From the NCBI RefSeq assembly GCF_000471905.2, contig NW_006498527.1:1143235-1207234 (forward strand): a DNA stretch of 64,000 nt, written 5' to 3'. The translations under genes and the position numbers were made by a program. Below the pieces are notes generated by a model, which saw only the letters and a list, made by a program, of their open reading frames with translations, had not been told where the DNA came from and searched no databases. The DNA comes from Amborella trichopoda (taxonomy: Eukaryota; Streptophyta; Magnoliopsida; Amborellales; Amborellaceae). Shown in pieces: positions 34,148 to 45,760 of the stretch (the stretch's first letter is position 1; each line of letters begins with the position of its first letter).

Positions 34148-35267
34148 AAGGATGTTGCAATATGGGAGCCAAGCACCAAGGGAGTGTTTATTGTGGGATA
34201 TGCTTATAGGCTTCCTTTTTAATGACAGGAGAAAATGGAGAAATTTATAATTGGCTTGAATACAAAAGCTACCTATCCCTGCTAAGGTAAGAACTTTTAT
34301 TTGGATTTTGTCCTTGGAGAAGTTTTTGATAGTAGTTGTATTGCGAAAATGATGAAAGATTTACCAAATGTGTGCTTATTATGTAAACAAGATGAGGAGA
34401 AAGCCAATCATTTGCTTTTACAATGTAATTTTGTTCGATTTGTTTAGCGTTGGGTTGAAAACCTCTTAGATATCCATATGGATGTTCTTGTGCAGGTGGA
34501 AATATGATTGTACAAGGGAATTTAAATTGTTTGTGGGGTAATTGTAAGATACTGTGGAAAATTCTTAAAGAGTCAGTTGTTTGGGAAATATAAAAAAGTA
34601 AGGAATTGAAGGTATTTTGAAAATATTATAATAACCAAGGAAGAATTGTGTGAAAAGTTCAAGTTATCTATGTAGAATGGTCATCAATTGAAGAAGATTG
34701 GTGGGGTGTTTCTCATATTGATTTAATATATAACATTAAGTATTTGACTCAGGAAAGGATAGAGAGCAGGAAAAGTCACATGAAATTGGGAGGCTCCTAT
34801 GCATGGATGGAATAAGTTAAATTTGACAAAAGTTCATTTTGGAACTTGGAAAAACAGGAATTGGCGTGAGCTATTAGTGACCATAATAGAGATATGTTGG
34901 TGAAGTATTATGGACATGTAGGTCATATAACGACAAATGAGGCTGAAATGAGGCCTGCAAAAAGCTTTGGTATTGTTGTTGAAGGCGATTCTTAAATGTG
35001 ATAAGATAGATAAAAGAAGAGATGATGATACCATGGAGAGTAAGATGCTTTGGGATAAGATGAAAGAAGATGTGTTGATTTACAATATAATTTTTGCCAT
35101 GTATATAGAGAGAAAGATGTGGTTGCTGATGAATTGGCAAATATGGGAGCTGATGAGCTAATAATATATTGAGGCTTTGTGTTGGTAGTTTTGAAAAGAG
35201 TGCGCATTGAAAGAATGACACATGTGATCTAGCTGGAGTATATAAATAAATAAATAAAATAAAAAAA
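34148..35267 (+). mobile_element. LINE remnant: zf-RVT and RNase H parts
   Basis: Read over several frames, the block first gives DVAIWEPSTKGVFIVGYAYR (from about 34,150), then PAKVRTFIWIL, and CLLCKQDEEKANHLLLQCNF, which together form the zinc-binding (zf-RVT) region at the end of plant LINE reverse transcriptases. Further on come HVGHITTNEAEMR (about 34,915) and HVYREKDVVADELANMGADE (about 35,098-35,160), typical of the plant LINE-type RNase H domain. Several stops and frameshifts separate the parts. An ATAA-rich tail (about 35,238-35,267) marks the 3' end. The element is 5'-truncated and dead. Confidence 0.8.
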
Positions 35268-35289
35268 TCATTTTTTTCTTTTCTTCACG

Positions 35290-36640
35290 ATCTAGAACTC
35301 TTACAAGTAATCATTTTACAATATAATAACTTCAAATAAAATAAAATAAAATAATACAATAGGATCTCAAGAACTTAAAGCCATTCAAAACATTTCTTTC
35401 AATAACTATGCTTGGGAATAAAAGACACAATAAATAAATATAGAATAAACAAAAGATGATATCAAATATTACCTCAACCGAGCTTAGTACACCCCATACC
35501 GAGTTTCCTCTTAACGATGGTACTCGGGATTTTTTATTTGTCTCTTGATTTCTCCCTCTTATGGCAAAACCCAAACAATACACGTGGATCTCAATCTAGA
35601 ACCATCCACATAAAGCCTCAATGCTCTAGCTTAATTCAAGCCCCTTGGCTTGATCCTTATGAGAGACAGAAATCAAGAACAGAGGAAGAAAACTACTAGC
35701 AAGCGATGAGCCCTTTGCTGCCCACAAAATCACATAATCTAAACTTAGTTTGATTTAGAACCTATGAGAGAGATTCTAGCTTAACCTAGCCTAGTTTGGG
35801 CGTGTCCCCTTTAGGATAGTTTGTGAGAGAGAGAGAGTAACTTATATGGGGCATACCCCTTAGAGAGACTAGAGAGAGGTTCTATTTTAGAGAGAGAAGA
35901 GAGAGTAAGTAAAAAGCATAAAGACAAGGGAGGAGAATTATCTCTTTTATAGATTTTTCATACATTACGGTTTATCATAAAATCGTAAGAGCAAATCTTG
36001 ACCGTCAATCTAAGGAGACTTGTGGGGTGAGAGATATGAGCTATCAATTCCCTAATCTACCATCAAAATGCTTCTAAACCTATTCCTATCAAATAAGTTA
36101 AATAAAGAAAATATTTATTTACTTTCTCCAATAGTGGATATTTATTCCTTATTTCTCAATCAAACCTTCTTGATTCTCAAGATTTTCTAAAACCATATAT
36201 CTCATTCCTTTATTGTAAGTAGGCTTCTCTCCACAAAAAGAAAGCCAACTAGCATGAGATGCATCTCACAATATTTAGCAAGAAAAAGACAATCCCTTGG
36301 TGGGGCGTGCCACCCTTTGGTGGCCACTCATGGGCCCCACCCAATTATCCCATGTGTCTTAAATGGGCTTCCAATAATTATGGAGGTCCCACATATTTTA
36401 GTAACAAAAAAAATTGATTTTCAAATTTTTCAAACCTCTTAGTTTGTTTAAAACTTTAGAAATGAATTTTTCTTTATTCATAAATCCAAATGACAAAAAT
36501 AAAATATCAGAAGATTCATAAAAATTCAAGTAAACATTCTAATAACATAAAATTAATTAAATTAATTTTGATGTGAATCAGATCCAAATAAGTCTATGAT
36601 ATAATCAACACATAGAAGCACTCCACCTTCAACTATAGAT
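35290..36640. mobile_element. Retroelement-like sequence related to 21,180-22,640
   Basis: This is the sister block of the one at 21,180. It has 'gagcttagtacacccc', GA-rich repeats (35,760-35,910), 'gagctatcaattccc' and 'gggccccacccaatta'. No coding sequence or clear termini are seen. An LTR origin is inferred. Confidence 0.35.
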
Positions 36641-37260
36641 CATGATCCACACTAGCTTTATCAAACTGACCCAGCGGTTCATATTACCCACAGTCCACTG
36701 AAGGAATTCATAATTGGACCACCAAAGTCAAGCAATGGGATAGGGGACGTAATCTCAATATATGGATTTTCGGTTCTACCCTAAAGACAAACCATGATCC
36801 GCCAGACCATGATGCAACCACGACTTTATGGTGCATACGGGTAATCTCTCACACATGTACTTACTTCATTCTCAATGGTGGATGACTATATCAACACTGC
36901 TATCTATATATATGTCATGTGATGATATAACGATGATGTTTTTAGTCATGTCTATATAGACTATTCATCACACACAAGGATCACACAGTCCCTCGGCTCT
37001 CTTCCGGGCATACTCTGATATCGTTAAAGGCTAACCCACTAAACCCTCATCGGTTTCATCTCTGTGCCCAGGTATTTTGGATTTTCCAACTCGGCTGGCC
37101 TAGCACGTCAAGCCTAGACCGCGTATCTGCAAATTGCATTTGTTTAGTATGGTTCACAAGAGGACCACACTCCCACTGAGTTTATGATTCATTTATTCAA
37201 ATGTTTATACAATCTCTCTTAAGGCACTTAAAGATTACATAAATCCAACATGCACTCCTC
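36641..37260. other. Unassigned, possibly LTR debris
   Basis: This stretch is less AT-rich than its neighbours and has no open frame of note. The composition (accacactcccactgagtt, tcggctctcttccgggca) reminds me of plant LTR sequence, but nothing confirms it. Pyrimidine-rich DNA follows from 37,257 to 37,440. Confidence 0.3.
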
Positions 37261-37494
37261 TCTCTTGCCCTCCCTCCATTGACCGTTCTCTCTCGCTATC
37301 TCTCTCTCTCTCTCTCTTCATTGTTTTCTTGTTCTCTCTTCTTCATTTATCTCTTTTTCCCTTATTGATAGTTCTCTCCCTCTCTCTCTATCTTCTCTAT
37401 TGTCATATTTCTCTCTCTCTCTCACTATTATTATATCCCTTTTCTCCATTGCTAGAAACCCACCAATGTACCGGATATGAAAAAAGATGGGGAA

Positions 37495-38430
37495 AATAAT
37501 ATATATATATATATTTACCGTTACTATGAGATTACCTCTAAGTTTTTGTTATTACACCTAGTCTGTTTTTTTCACCATCTTAATAATTGTTTTTTAAAAG
37601 ATAGAAATTCTCATTTTCAGTTCTTCAATAACCGAAATGAGACTGAATTCGATTTTTCAAAAATTAAAATTTTCAAAATTTTCACGTGAGAGAAAAAAGA
37701 GAGGAGATAGAGGGAGAGAAAGAGTTGGGTTAGAGAGAGAGCTTTCCTCTAACTTCATTTTCCCCTTGTGAGGCAAAATAGCAAGCGAAACTTTATAGTA
37801 GGATCACAGAGCCTCAAACAACCAACTTTTCCCAAAACAATTTTAGGTATAGAGAGAGAGGTGCGAAATTTTTCTAGAGAGAGAGACTCAATTATGGAAA
37901 ACCATGGTTCTCTTCCAGGGAGAGGGAGAGGGAGAGAGAGAGAGAGAGATTCTTTTTCACATAAAGATAAATGTCTTGGTTTAAGTACAACAAAGAAATC
38001 CTTCAAATCTCACATCAAATATTTAGTGCTTATCAAATGGACAAATGACACAGTCAGAGGCCTCTGAGGAGGTTCAGAGATCATTTATCATCGTTTCTTC
38101 TATAGCGTTAGAGAGAAAGAGCCCAAAAGAGGGGAAATGTGGAGACGAGGGAGGAGCTTGACATTAACACAACACTCCAAAAGAAAAGAAAAAGCTTATT
38201 GCTCGCGCCGGTGTTCTTCAACGATTTAAAAAATGGAACAGAAATTCAGTTTTTGAAAAACCAAATTCAGTCCCATTTGGGTTTTTGAATAACTGAAAAT
38301 GACCATTTCCAATTTTTCTTTTTTAAAAAAATTAAGAAGGTGGAAAATTCGGGTACAGGTGTAATAACGGAAAATTGGAGGTAATCCCATTATTCGATCA
38401 ATATAACAAATATATACATCATTTTCCCAA
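37495..38430. mobile_element. Foldback element with purine-rich loop
   Basis: Left arm 37,515-37,690 and right arm 38,215-38,425 are inverted copies. Examples are gagattacctctaag / ggaggtaatccc, ttgttattacacct / aggtgtaataacgg, ttttcagttcttcaataacc / ttgaataactgaaaatg and gagactgaatt / aattcagtccc. The loop of about 520 bp is rich in GA runs and has no gene. The outer part of the right end is duplicated (next entry). Confidence 0.65.
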
Positions 38431-38553
38431 TAAGATAAAAAAAAAAAAAGATAGGTATAATAACGGAAAATTGGAGGTAATCCTATTATTTGATAATTAT
38501 AACAGATATATACATCATTTTCGCAATATGATATCTACAAAAAAAAAGAGTAA
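38362..38553. repeat. 96-bp direct duplication
   Basis: Two copies of a unit beginning taataacggaaaattggagg start at 38,362 and 38,458, with few differences. It duplicates the outer end of the foldback element to its left. Confidence 0.85.
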
Positions 38554-38640
38554 ATATGTAACACAATATAAAAGATAACCAAAATACTAATAATAAAAGT
38601 ACACGACGACTTCACTCCATATCAAAGTTAAACTAAAGGA

Positions 38641-38942
38641 TGCGTTAGCATGCGGCCAGTCCGCATAGTGTATAAATCCAAGCAGGCAATAAATGTATTT
38701 TTTAAGTGTAATTTGATCCTAATTTTTAGAGTATATATAATTTTTAAAATGGAGATCATGAATTTTAAAAAAAGAAGAAGTGAAAACTATAAATAATAGT
38801 TATACTAAGAAAACATTTGAACCGTTACAATTGTTTTTAGATGGACCACCTACTTGCGTCCATCTTTCCGATAGATATTTTATACCTCTGGACAGCATAT
38901 TGTAGAAATGAGGTCCAACCCGCATGAAACAATTGTTCTAAA
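38641..38942. mobile_element. Foldback family R3, single-arm copy
   Basis: It matches the left arm of the element at 20,164, from near its outer end to the palindrome centre. Examples are atggagatcatgaatt, aaaacatttgaaccgttaca, gtttttagatggaccacc and gcatgaaacaattgttct. The match stops at the centre, so the second arm is missing. Confidence 0.75.
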
Positions 38943-41900
38943 CTAAAAGATAACAAAAAACAACAATTAAAATATTTGTGACTTCACTCTATATCAAAGT
39001 TAAATTGATATTTTACTCTTATTGACATTTTTTCTCTGTTGCTCCATATCAATTTTATTTTTTTTTCATACGTCATAGTTTTTTCTTCTTTTTTTATTGC
39101 TCATGTAACCTCGATTCATCAATGAATTATATTGTTCTGAATTTCCCAGCATGAATACTCTCGGGAAATTTTAAAAATTTTATTTTACGATATTTTTTGG
39201 AAAAGCGAAAAATTGAAACAATTAAAACTATAACCGGAAGGCATAATAACAAACCTATATTTACTAAGAGTTTAAAATAATTTATATTAAGAATTCATTT
39301 GGTTATTTAATATCCTTAAAATTATTAATAGCTATAATGATTATATCAATTGCACTGAAGTAAAATCTCTTGAGACTTACGAGTAAATCAAGCAAAACTT
39401 GCTCCATTTTAATACTCTGCTCTGTACAAACCAACTCTTTGAATATGTGAAATCCTGCATCTTGTTACTGGTTTTTGTAGAAAGCGGAAGAGGTAGAGGG
39501 TGAGAGCCTGAACTTTTTAAAGAAGGGAGAATTTTCAAAGAACACGGATAGTTTTGTCCTACTTTGTTATGGTTGTTGGAGATCTGTTGAACTCTATTTG
39601 CTGAGTCTTTGGGAGAGCGAAGGTAGGGCTGCCAGGCCTGGCCTTCAAAGATGATAAAAATGGGAGGCCTAAGCCATTGGAAGAAAGGCAGAGTTTGGTT
39701 GTCTTTGAGAGATGAAGGGAGGTCATGAGCCACTGTTTCAAGACAGAAAAATGCTACTAAAACTTCAATAGAAACAGATTAGAGAGAGAGATACAAGAAA
39801 CAGGGAGGAGAAAGAGGGTAAAGCAGAAAGGAGATGAGGGAAAAGCAAGGAGGAGAGGGAAGAGCGTGACGCTTAGAGAGAGAGGGTAAAGTTTTAAGAG
39901 AAAAACGACTCAAGCCAAAAAAGATTTAAGTCCGACTTTAATATTTTTTGTTTGTGATTTTGGGGGCTTGAGGATTTGGGACTAAAGTGATATCTTTTTT
40001 TTTTATGAATTAGAAATTTTTATTAGATTATCCAAACGGTTCTTACCATCTATTTTAATCTTTTTTTCTTGTGATTTAAAAATATTGCAATTTTGGATAC
40101 ATCCAAACTGAAACACTTAAATATTTAGGATTTGTTATTACTAATTTGCCAATTTTTATGAACTTTTAAACATTTCGTAAAAATTTAATTATCATTATTC
40201 GATTTCCATCTTTCAAAATAGCAGCAGTTCGGAAATTGGTATTTTTGTAGAAACATTGGTATACGTTTTGTGAAGTATTTAAATGGTTATTACAATATAT
40301 AGGGAAGATAAAATATTTTAAAACAAAAAAATCAAAAAAATAGTTTTAAATCATATACTATAAAATTCCATCTAAAATAGGTTAATTAGTCACTAATGAA
40401 ATCGAAAAGTGGTAAAGTCACAAAAAAATAAAAAAATCAATGCTCTTTTAAATATTATAATAAAAAAAGGAAGTTTAAAAATATTAGAAAAAAGGAAAAA
40501 AGAATGGACAAAATTTTGTGGAGTTGGAAAACAAAGTACAAAAAATTGGAAATAGAAAGCAAAATGAACATATTTTTTAACATATGAAGTATTTAATAAT
40601 TTAAAAATAGGAAAAAATAAATTGCTCACAGCTATGAAATTACATAGCTTTACACTTGAAACTATGAATTTTTTAAAATATTTAATAATAAAAAAAAATC
40701 ATGTTCCTATCTCTTTTAGTTAGACATGATCAATTTTTCCAAATGTTGAGAATGATAATGAAAAATTTTTAAATCAGCTAAATTCATTCATAGAGAAAAA
40801 AATATAAATTTAAAATTGTTAATATTAGAAAACTAGTTGATCTTTATAATCATTTGCAATTTTAATAAATATAAAATATGAATAAATATATTTAAGAAGC
40901 ATGGAACATACAAATAAATTTTTTCTATATAACCTTTTTTCTAAATTTTGTTGGTCTGTAAGATTTGTAAGTTCAATTAAAAAACCCAAAATTTTCTCAA
41001 TTGAAAAGTACAAAAGTTAACAAATAATTTTTTTGTGAACATGAAAATTGATATTATTAATTTTCAATACATTAGTGAACATTAGAGAAAATTGATATTA
41101 TTTTATTTCATCATATTTAGTAACTAATTTGTAAAAAAAAAAAAACAATTACATTGTCCTTTCTACAAATATAGATACCAGTTTTAAGAAAATTCATTTT
41201 CTTAGTTACATAAAACTTATGATCTTGAAAATTACTTAAACTTTATTTTTTGATTTTCAAAAACTATTAAAAATATTTTTTAGTTTTAAATATTTAAATG
41301 TCTCACATATGAATATTTTCTTATCTGTTTTATTATTAAACTTTATTTTTAATATTTTCATATTTAAAATTTATGTATCTGTTTTTTCAAATATAGAAAA
41401 TCAAATTCCCTTAGTATTTAATACATGATGCAAGTTTTAATATTTGGTTTTTTTTTTTTCATTTTAAGAATTTCTATTCATGGATAAGTTTTCCTACTTT
41501 TAATGAAGCCATAAATAATTTTTTAAATTATAACAAATTGTAACTAAAATTATAAAAGTTATTAGAGTTATTGTTTTATTTATGTATAAAATATTACATA
41601 ATGATTATTAAAAAAATTAAATTTGTAATAAAATTTAAAGGAAAATAGTTGTAAATCTATTTTAAAAAAAACTGAAAGTTCAATGATACATGAATCTTAA
41701 ATACTAAGTATATTGTGTATAGTGAGCAACAATATGGAGAACAATCCTAATTATAAATGTGTAGACATACAAAAAAAAATATCAAAGTAATAAATCTAAA
41801 AGTATAACTTAATGAAATGGACATGCATATAGATTTGTATTTGCTATTGTAAGGTAACTTACTCTCAATTTCTTATTTACATGATTGCCTATTTCCATCC

Positions 41901-42045
41901 CATGTGCCATGCACGTATTCCGACTTGTAAATTTTGTATAGAGACTTTACAAGTTGTTTTAAACATCAATTAATTCGAATATTAAGTTTAGGGATTTTTC
42001 TGCTTCTATTTTAGGTGGTAATAAATTTAAAAAAGACAGCGCTTT
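38943..42045. other. AT-rich intergenic, one possible exon-like fragment
   Basis: No confident gene. On the minus strand about 39,380-39,740 an open frame with a hydroxylated, basic composition follows a pyrimidine-rich leader-like stretch (39,780-39,890). It could be a broken first exon, but no domain is recognised. From 40,000 to 42,045 the DNA is extremely AT-rich with nothing identifiable. Confidence 0.4.
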
Positions 42046-42048
42046 ACG

Positions 42049-42573
42049 AGGGATTTTTTAAGGGGCAAGCTTTCAAAGCTTCCCCTACAACATAAAACTT
42101 AGATACTTCTCCTTATCTAACCGTCCATTTTGAATGGAGAGCTAAGATTGTCCCAATCGCAATATCACGTCTCTACACTGTTTTATTTTAAAAAATTTTC
42201 TATAAACTATTTTGACACCAAATTTTGTACGTCCAATCCTCTATTAAACTTACACTAGCAGAAATAAAAAATATATATATTCAATAAAATAAATGACCAA
42301 AATACCCCTAAATGTTTAAAGGGTATTTTGGTCATTATATTTTATTGAAATTTTTTTTTTAATATTTTTTATAGGTGCGCCCCAATGAGAAGATGGTATG
42401 TACTAAATTTCATATTCATACAATTTGTATAAAATAAACTAAAAATAAAATACTTTGAGACGTCGGATCTAAGATCAAAAAGCGAGTGACTCTCTTGATC
42501 AAAATTGGACATTTGGATGGTAGAAGAAGCATGGATCTTCTATGCTATATGGGAAGTATAAAAACCTTTCCCA
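42049..42573. mobile_element. Degenerate foldback element
   Basis: An imperfect palindrome centres near 42,317: aatgaccaaaatacccct on the left and gggtattttggtcattat on the right, continuing outward as cttcaataaaat/attttattgaaa-type arms. The central motif, 'ccaaaatacccc..gggtattttgg', is shared with the elements at 43,661 and 44,275. The outer arms are weathered and the ends approximate. Confidence 0.55.
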
Positions 42574-42858
42574 ATTTTTTATCACTCAACATTTCTTAAA
42601 GTACAAAAGGAAATTTCGTGCTTATAAAACATTGGAATGATAAATAATTATATATAAAAAATAGTTCATCATAAAATATAAAGTTTAGGGTATTGGAATG
42701 TGGTGAGAGAGATAAGGATGAGGGTGATATATGAAGAAGTCGAAGCTTGGGAATCTCTATATATATATACTAGTAATATGTATGTATGTTACACATGATA
42801 TTTAATATTAATCCTATTTATCATTGGAAAATATTTTCAATAAAACATTTAGGGAAGA

Positions 42859-43228
42859 GTTTATTTAGAGCCAAGGCTCTAAACAATCAAATTTGAACGT
42901 ACCTAAAAAAATTTAACTAGAAGAGGTTGTTTTGATGCTCAAATATCTTCAAATTGATCATTTCGACATCAAGATGCATGGATATGAGAAAAAATAGATT
43001 TCAAGTTTTGGAAAGAGTATATTTTGTAACGCATTTTTTTTATCGTTAATTTTCAAGATTTTCATATATCTATCGATCTACACTATTTTTTAAGATTTAA
43101 ATTTTAAAAATAAATATTAAAATATATTTTATGGCTATCACAAATTTTCAGTATTGAAACCACATTTCTCGACACTATTTGACGGTAGGCTCTAATTTGA
43201 TTGTTTAAAGCCTAGGCTCTATCCAAAC
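42859..43228. mobile_element. MITE family R1, copy with altered end palindrome
   Basis: The ends are gtttatttagagccaaggct on the left and aagcctaggctctatccaaac on the right (rounded to 20 bases: agcctaggctctatccaaac). The inside shares R1 landmarks: gatcatttcgacatcaagat, and a gtaacgcatttttt motif. Where other copies have an aaggttgcaacctt palindrome, this one has agagcc(a/t)aggctct. No coding capacity. Confidence 0.6.
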
Positions 43229-43660
43229 CGCACACAAACATTTGTAGAGTTAATATTATCTATTTTTTTCCCTTTCATGTAGCAAGGTTTTGCGTTTTAT
43301 TTTTTTAATTTTTTCAATTACTTTTGGGAACAAAATTTATTTAAAATTATACAAATTCAAACAAAAAATAAATTATTTTTACCAATATCTAATTTTTATA
43401 ATTATTATAGAAATATATGTGTATAGTTTAGGCTGAAGAATTATAAAAGTAATATTCTAATAATAATAAATGATTCTCACATAAATTTAATTTATTTTAC
43501 AATAATTACATTATTTTACAATTTTTATTACAAAATATTGAATGTAAATATCATATATATCATATTCATTACCTAACCCTGAAGATAAAGAGGATAGAGA
43601 GTACGTATGGAAAACTAATAAATTTTTAAATAAATTTTTTTTTAAAGTTATATATATATA

Positions 43661-44248
43661 GGAAAACACTACGCAACGTCTATAGGCGAAAATGAATAGT
43701 TATTTCGCCTATTTAGGAAAACACTACGCAACGTCTATAGGATAAAATGAATAGTGATTTCGCCTATGCTCATCACTGTCCAAAGTTCATTGTACGGTCA
43801 CAACTGTCGGGTAGTGTTTCAATTTTCATTTTTTTTATACAAATCGAAATGATTTGAAATTTGGAGCGTGTATTCCTAAAAAATAGAAGAATCTAGTAAA
43901 AGATAAAAAAATAATTCAAAAAATATAAATTAACCAAAATACCCCTGAAAAATTATGGGGGTATTTTAGTCAATTTATATTTTACGAAATATTCTTTTTC
44001 ATATTTTTATTAGGTGCATCTCATTAATATGTATACATGCTCCAAATTTCAGACCATTCTGTTATTAGAAAAAAACGTACTAATATGGACACATGCTCCA
44101 AATTTCATATCATTTTGTTTTATCGAAAAAAAAAATGAAAATTGAAATACTACTCGACAATCGTGACTGTACAATGAACTTTGGATAGTGATGAGCATAG
44201 GCGAAATCACTTTTCATTTTCACCTATAGGTGTTGCGAAGACTTTTCC
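43661..44248. mobile_element. Foldback MITE in a TA microsatellite, element A
   Basis: This 588-bp palindrome runs from ggaaaacactacgcaacg to cgaagacttttcc. Its arms match over more than 200 bp, for example gcctatgctcatcactgtcc / gatagtgatgagcataggc, and meet at aaaatacccctgaaaaat / ggggtattttag. The first 55 bp of the left end is duplicated (starts 43,661 and 43,716). It is flanked by tatatatata on both sides. No coding sequence. Confidence 0.85.
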
Positions 44249-44273
44249 TATATATATATATATATATATATAT
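44249..44273. repeat. (TA)n microsatellite between two MITEs
   Basis: An uninterrupted TA run separates elements A and B. Confidence 0.95.
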
Positions 44274-44274
44274 C

Positions 44275-44731
44275 GGAAAAGTTGGGATTAGCCCACTAGC
44301 TTATATGAACATATGAACCCAACGATCCAGATTGAATCTGAGCCGATCTGATGATCAAGGATGTTTGGTAGTGTTTGAATTTTATTTATTTTTCTACAAA
44401 TTCAAATCACTTGAAATTTTAGGTGTGTGTTATTCTCATCAAGACGCACCTAATAAAAATATAAAAAAAATTATTCAAAAAAAATAAAATAACCAAAATA
44501 CCTCCCGAATATTATCGGGGGAATTTTGATCATTTTATTTCATGTAAAATATTTTTTTGATATTTTTCGAAGATTCAACTATTTTTTATAAACACACGCC
44601 TAAAATTTCAAGTGATTTGGATTTGTAGAAAATAAAATAAAATTCAAACACTACCAGACATCTTTGATCGTCAGATCGGCAACGTTGAGCTCATATGTTC
44701 ATATGAATTAGTAGGCTAACCCCATCTTTTC

Positions 44732-44732
<1 letters not shown>
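44275..44732. mobile_element. Foldback MITE in a TA microsatellite, element B
   Basis: This 458-bp palindrome runs from ggaaaagttgggattagccc to ggctaaccccatcttttcc. The arms match closely, for example catatgaacc / gctcatatgttcatatga and cttgaaattttaggtgtgtg / acgcctaaaatttcaagtga, meeting near 44,513 at caaaatacctcccg / cgggggaattttg. It is flanked by TA runs on both sides, the right one covering 44,733-44,760. No coding sequence. Confidence 0.85.

Positions 44733-44760
<28 letters not shown>
44733..44760. repeat. (TA)n microsatellite
   Basis: An uninterrupted TA run on the right side of element B. Confidence 0.95.
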
Positions 44761-44762
<2 letters not shown>

Positions 44763-45649
44763 AAGCCTCACCATATAACTCATCAAAAATGCAATTCAAG
44801 TGTTGAAAAATCTTTAAATCAATCATCCCAACTTTAACATTATGGTTGTGCAAAAAAAAAGAGGATAAACTCTGAAAATAGTGTATATTGCAACAAATCA
44901 TTTAGACCATCAATTTTGCCCTAAAAATAAGTGTTAAAAGATTCGCAAGATTAGTACCATTTTTTTAGTTTCAAATTTTATTGTCGGTGTTGGAAATTAA
45001 TTTTAGAGCCATCTCCAATAGCGAAAGTGCTTCCAAATAAGGATTTGAAGTGGAGATTTATTTTGTTTTCATACCATATACATTTTTCCTATGTTTGCGT
45101 TTCTTTTTAGCTCTTGTAATGACTATTTTTTAATGATATCCCATGTTGATATTGTTGTTTTTTTTAGAAATATTGGATCCTTGATGTTCAATGATTGTAT
45201 GGTTTTTCGTTGAAAAATTTGGATTTTTTGGTGATTGTGTTTGTCTCTATGTCGATCAATGATTGTATAGGTCGATAATATATTTACCTCAAAATGTAAT
45301 TTATAAATATAATTATAACAATATTGTGAAGTTTATGTTTTTTTTTATACTTTTATTTTTTAAATTTTTAAACTAATATTTATTTATAAGCCAATAACAT
45401 ATTTATAATATAATTAAAAAATATAGTAAATCCCTAGTTTCCAAAAAAGCAAAAAAGTCCATATTTATCTGCTTTATCTTTCCCAAACGTGAAGTTCGAT
45501 TTACTAATTTCGAATTGGTATAGAAATTGGGATGATCCTCGCATTACAGCCGTTGAATGGCCATCCCATCGAACGGTCCAGATTCTTCCGGACGCGAACC
45601 GCAATTAGGGCGAGTTCATAAACAAAAACCCACACCTACAAATTCTCGT
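44761..45649. other. Intergenic upstream of eIF5A
   Basis: About 44,761-45,060 is a transposon-like block that resembles 13,660-13,860 (gttggaaatt(a/g)attttagagcc and 'gaaagtgcttcc'). The rest is AT-rich with no gene. The core promoter of eIF5A should lie toward the right end, but no clear TATA box is seen. Confidence 0.45.
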
Positions 45650-45760
45650 CTCTCCAGCTCTCTCCTCTCTCCCTCTCTCTTCCCTTCAATCCCCTCTCTG
45701 CAACTTGTTCCTCTGTCTTACTCTCTCTTTTGATTCTTCTTCCTTCCTCTGTCCTCAACC
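45650..45760 (+). promoter_or_regulatory. Pyrimidine-rich leader of eIF5A
   Basis: Over 100 bp of CT-rich sequence (tctcctctctccctctctct and similar) lies directly before the eIF5A start codon. Such Y-patch leaders are common in highly expressed plant genes. The transcription start cannot be fixed by eye. Confidence 0.6.

Noticed and set aside
38375..38578. CRISPR-like spaced repeat (two 96-bp units)
   Set aside because: It has only two copies, no spacers, and a plant nuclear context. It is a tandem duplication of a foldback element's end.
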